Shown piece after piece: positions 63,022 to 64,000 of a stretch of 64,000 nucleotides of DNA. The position numbers were made by a program, and so were the translations under genes. The first letter of the stretch is position 1, and each line of letters opens with the position of its first letter. The notes below the pieces were generated by a model. That model was not told where the DNA came from and searched no databases. It saw only the letters and a list, made by a program, of their open reading frames with translations. The stretch comes from Gadus chalcogrammus (lineage: Eukaryota > Chordata > Actinopteri > Gadiformes > Gadidae): assembly GCF_026213295.1 (NCBI RefSeq), contig NC_079414.1:20599607-20663606 (forward strand). Direction: 5' to 3'.

Positions 63022-64000
63022 GTGAGTATGCTTTGATTAACATAGGAACAGCATAGCTTTGCTCCTGACCTTTCATATCATAACAGAGCAATAGCATGAA
63101 GCGAAAATAAGTTAAACAAAATCTGCAATTCTGAAATTATTTGCTTACCATATATTGAAGATATTTATCAGGAGATTTCGTTTTCTATGGAGTCAGTTTC
63201 CTGCCATAATTCAAACCTGAAAAAAAAAGTTTCAAAGGCTTGTAAGTCTGGGTTTGAAAACTCAACACCTTGTAATAAAGGTTTTGCAACACTGAAAAAA
63301 GAGATTATAACCTGAAAAAAACTAAAACTAAAATTCGAACATCTGTAAACATGATTTTGTGTTCTATTTTATCTTCTTCATCATTTTCACCAACACATTT
63401 TCAAAGTTCAAACAATTTCACCAGCGCATTTGCAGAGTTTCAAATCTGGCACTGTTCTAACAGTGTATTTCATTGTTGCCCGGTTTTGAAACCTTGTAAA
63501 TGGGATTCTGCAAACAGGTGTTCATACATTGAGAAATACGTTTTGAAAGGTTGAATATTTAGTTTTACAAACTTGTAAAGGTGTACGTTAACGACATTAC
63601 AACGTATTTTTTCAGAACTGACTTTTCAGCACCGACTTTTCAGAGATTTGACCGCAGGCGCAAGCTTTGAGTCACGTGAATATTGGCAGTGTTCTGACGC
63701 CACTCGTTTTGAAACTCCTGACAGTCGAATCTGAAAACGTTCCTGGGGGCGGGACCATTTAGCTCTAAACCTATTGGTTGCTCTCGGCTGACGTACATTC
63801 CAATCACATGTGCCGTTCACCGGGCTGTGCGTGATTGACAGTGCTCTGCCGATGACACAAATAACAAACGACTTTCGCGGTTGATTTTGATTTCCATTTT
63901 CTGGAACCATGGCTGTTTCCCAAAGTGAAGGCTGCAGCCTTGCTAGGACGCGTCCTTGCTAGTCGCGTCCTATGGAGATGAGACTCTGGTTCCAGAAAAT
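63022..64000 (+). other. Putative intron 1 of the secreted-protein gene
   Basis: No second exon recognised. At 63893-64000 a short element begins with ATTTTCTGGAACCATGG and ends with the complementary GGTTCCAGAAAAT at the window edge, suggesting a small foldback MITE. Confidence 0.4.

Overview
The window reads as nuclear DNA of a bony (teleost) fish. Five intron-containing protein genes are nearly or fully reconstructable from sequence. They form the conserved vertebrate neighbourhood known from human 19p13.12: DNAJB1, TECR, NDUFB7, SAMD1 and PRKACA. Introns and intergenic DNA are loaded with very long GT/GA/TA microsatellites and with fish-type DNA transposons (hAT, Harbinger-like, foldback MITEs). 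That microsatellite load resembles gadiform (cod-like) genomes, but this species hint is inference only.

Layout. 0.5-3.6 kb (minus): a small gene for a single-V-domain immunoglobulin receptor-like protein (CD300/pIgR-like), with signal peptide, Ig, stalk and tail exons and no visible membrane exon. 5.5-7.8 kb (minus): DNAJB1, an Hsp40 co-chaperone, 3 exons, 353 aa. 7.8-8.8 kb: a divergent promoter with a heat-shock element on the DNAJB1 side and three ATTGG (NF-Y) boxes on the TECR side. 8.8-15.2 kb (plus): TECR, trans-2-enoyl-CoA reductase, with two alternative first coding exons giving 308 or 345 aa. 16.1-17.4 kb (minus): NDUFB7, a complex I subunit, 3 exons, 122 aa. 17.8-18.5 kb: a foldback MITE. 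20.4-24.4 kb (minus): SAMD1, 7 exons, 616 aa. 26.9-35.9 kb (minus): PRKACA, the cAMP-dependent kinase catalytic subunit, 11 exons, 351 aa, same length as the human protein.

36-64 kb is a gene-poor, transposon-dominated block. Its centrepiece is a large inverted duplication. A 3-kb arm (about 44.0-48.0 kb, enlarged by insertions) is mirrored at 49.4-52.5 kb around a 1.4-kb spacer, and outer arm segments extend the symmetry to 39.1 and 52.9 kb. The left arm carries several transposon insertions with clean target-site duplications, and the right arm preserves the empty sites. Farther right are relics of hAT transposases, a Ty3/gypsy integrase tail beside a 155-bp near-perfect palindrome, copies of a fish repeat coding for a P2X7-cytoplasmic-domain-like protein, foldback MITEs, minisatellites, and finally the first exon of an unidentified secreted protein (62.9 kb).

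The host genes do not form a pathway. Their adjacency is conserved vertebrate synteny: proteostasis (DNAJB1), very-long-chain fatty acid elongation (TECR), respiration (NDUFB7), CpG-island chromatin (SAMD1) and cAMP signalling (PRKACA). The most unusual structures are the inverted duplication with paired filled and empty sites, the TECR alternative start whose coding sequence doubles as a splice acceptor, and the repeated placement of microsatellites directly on splice sites.
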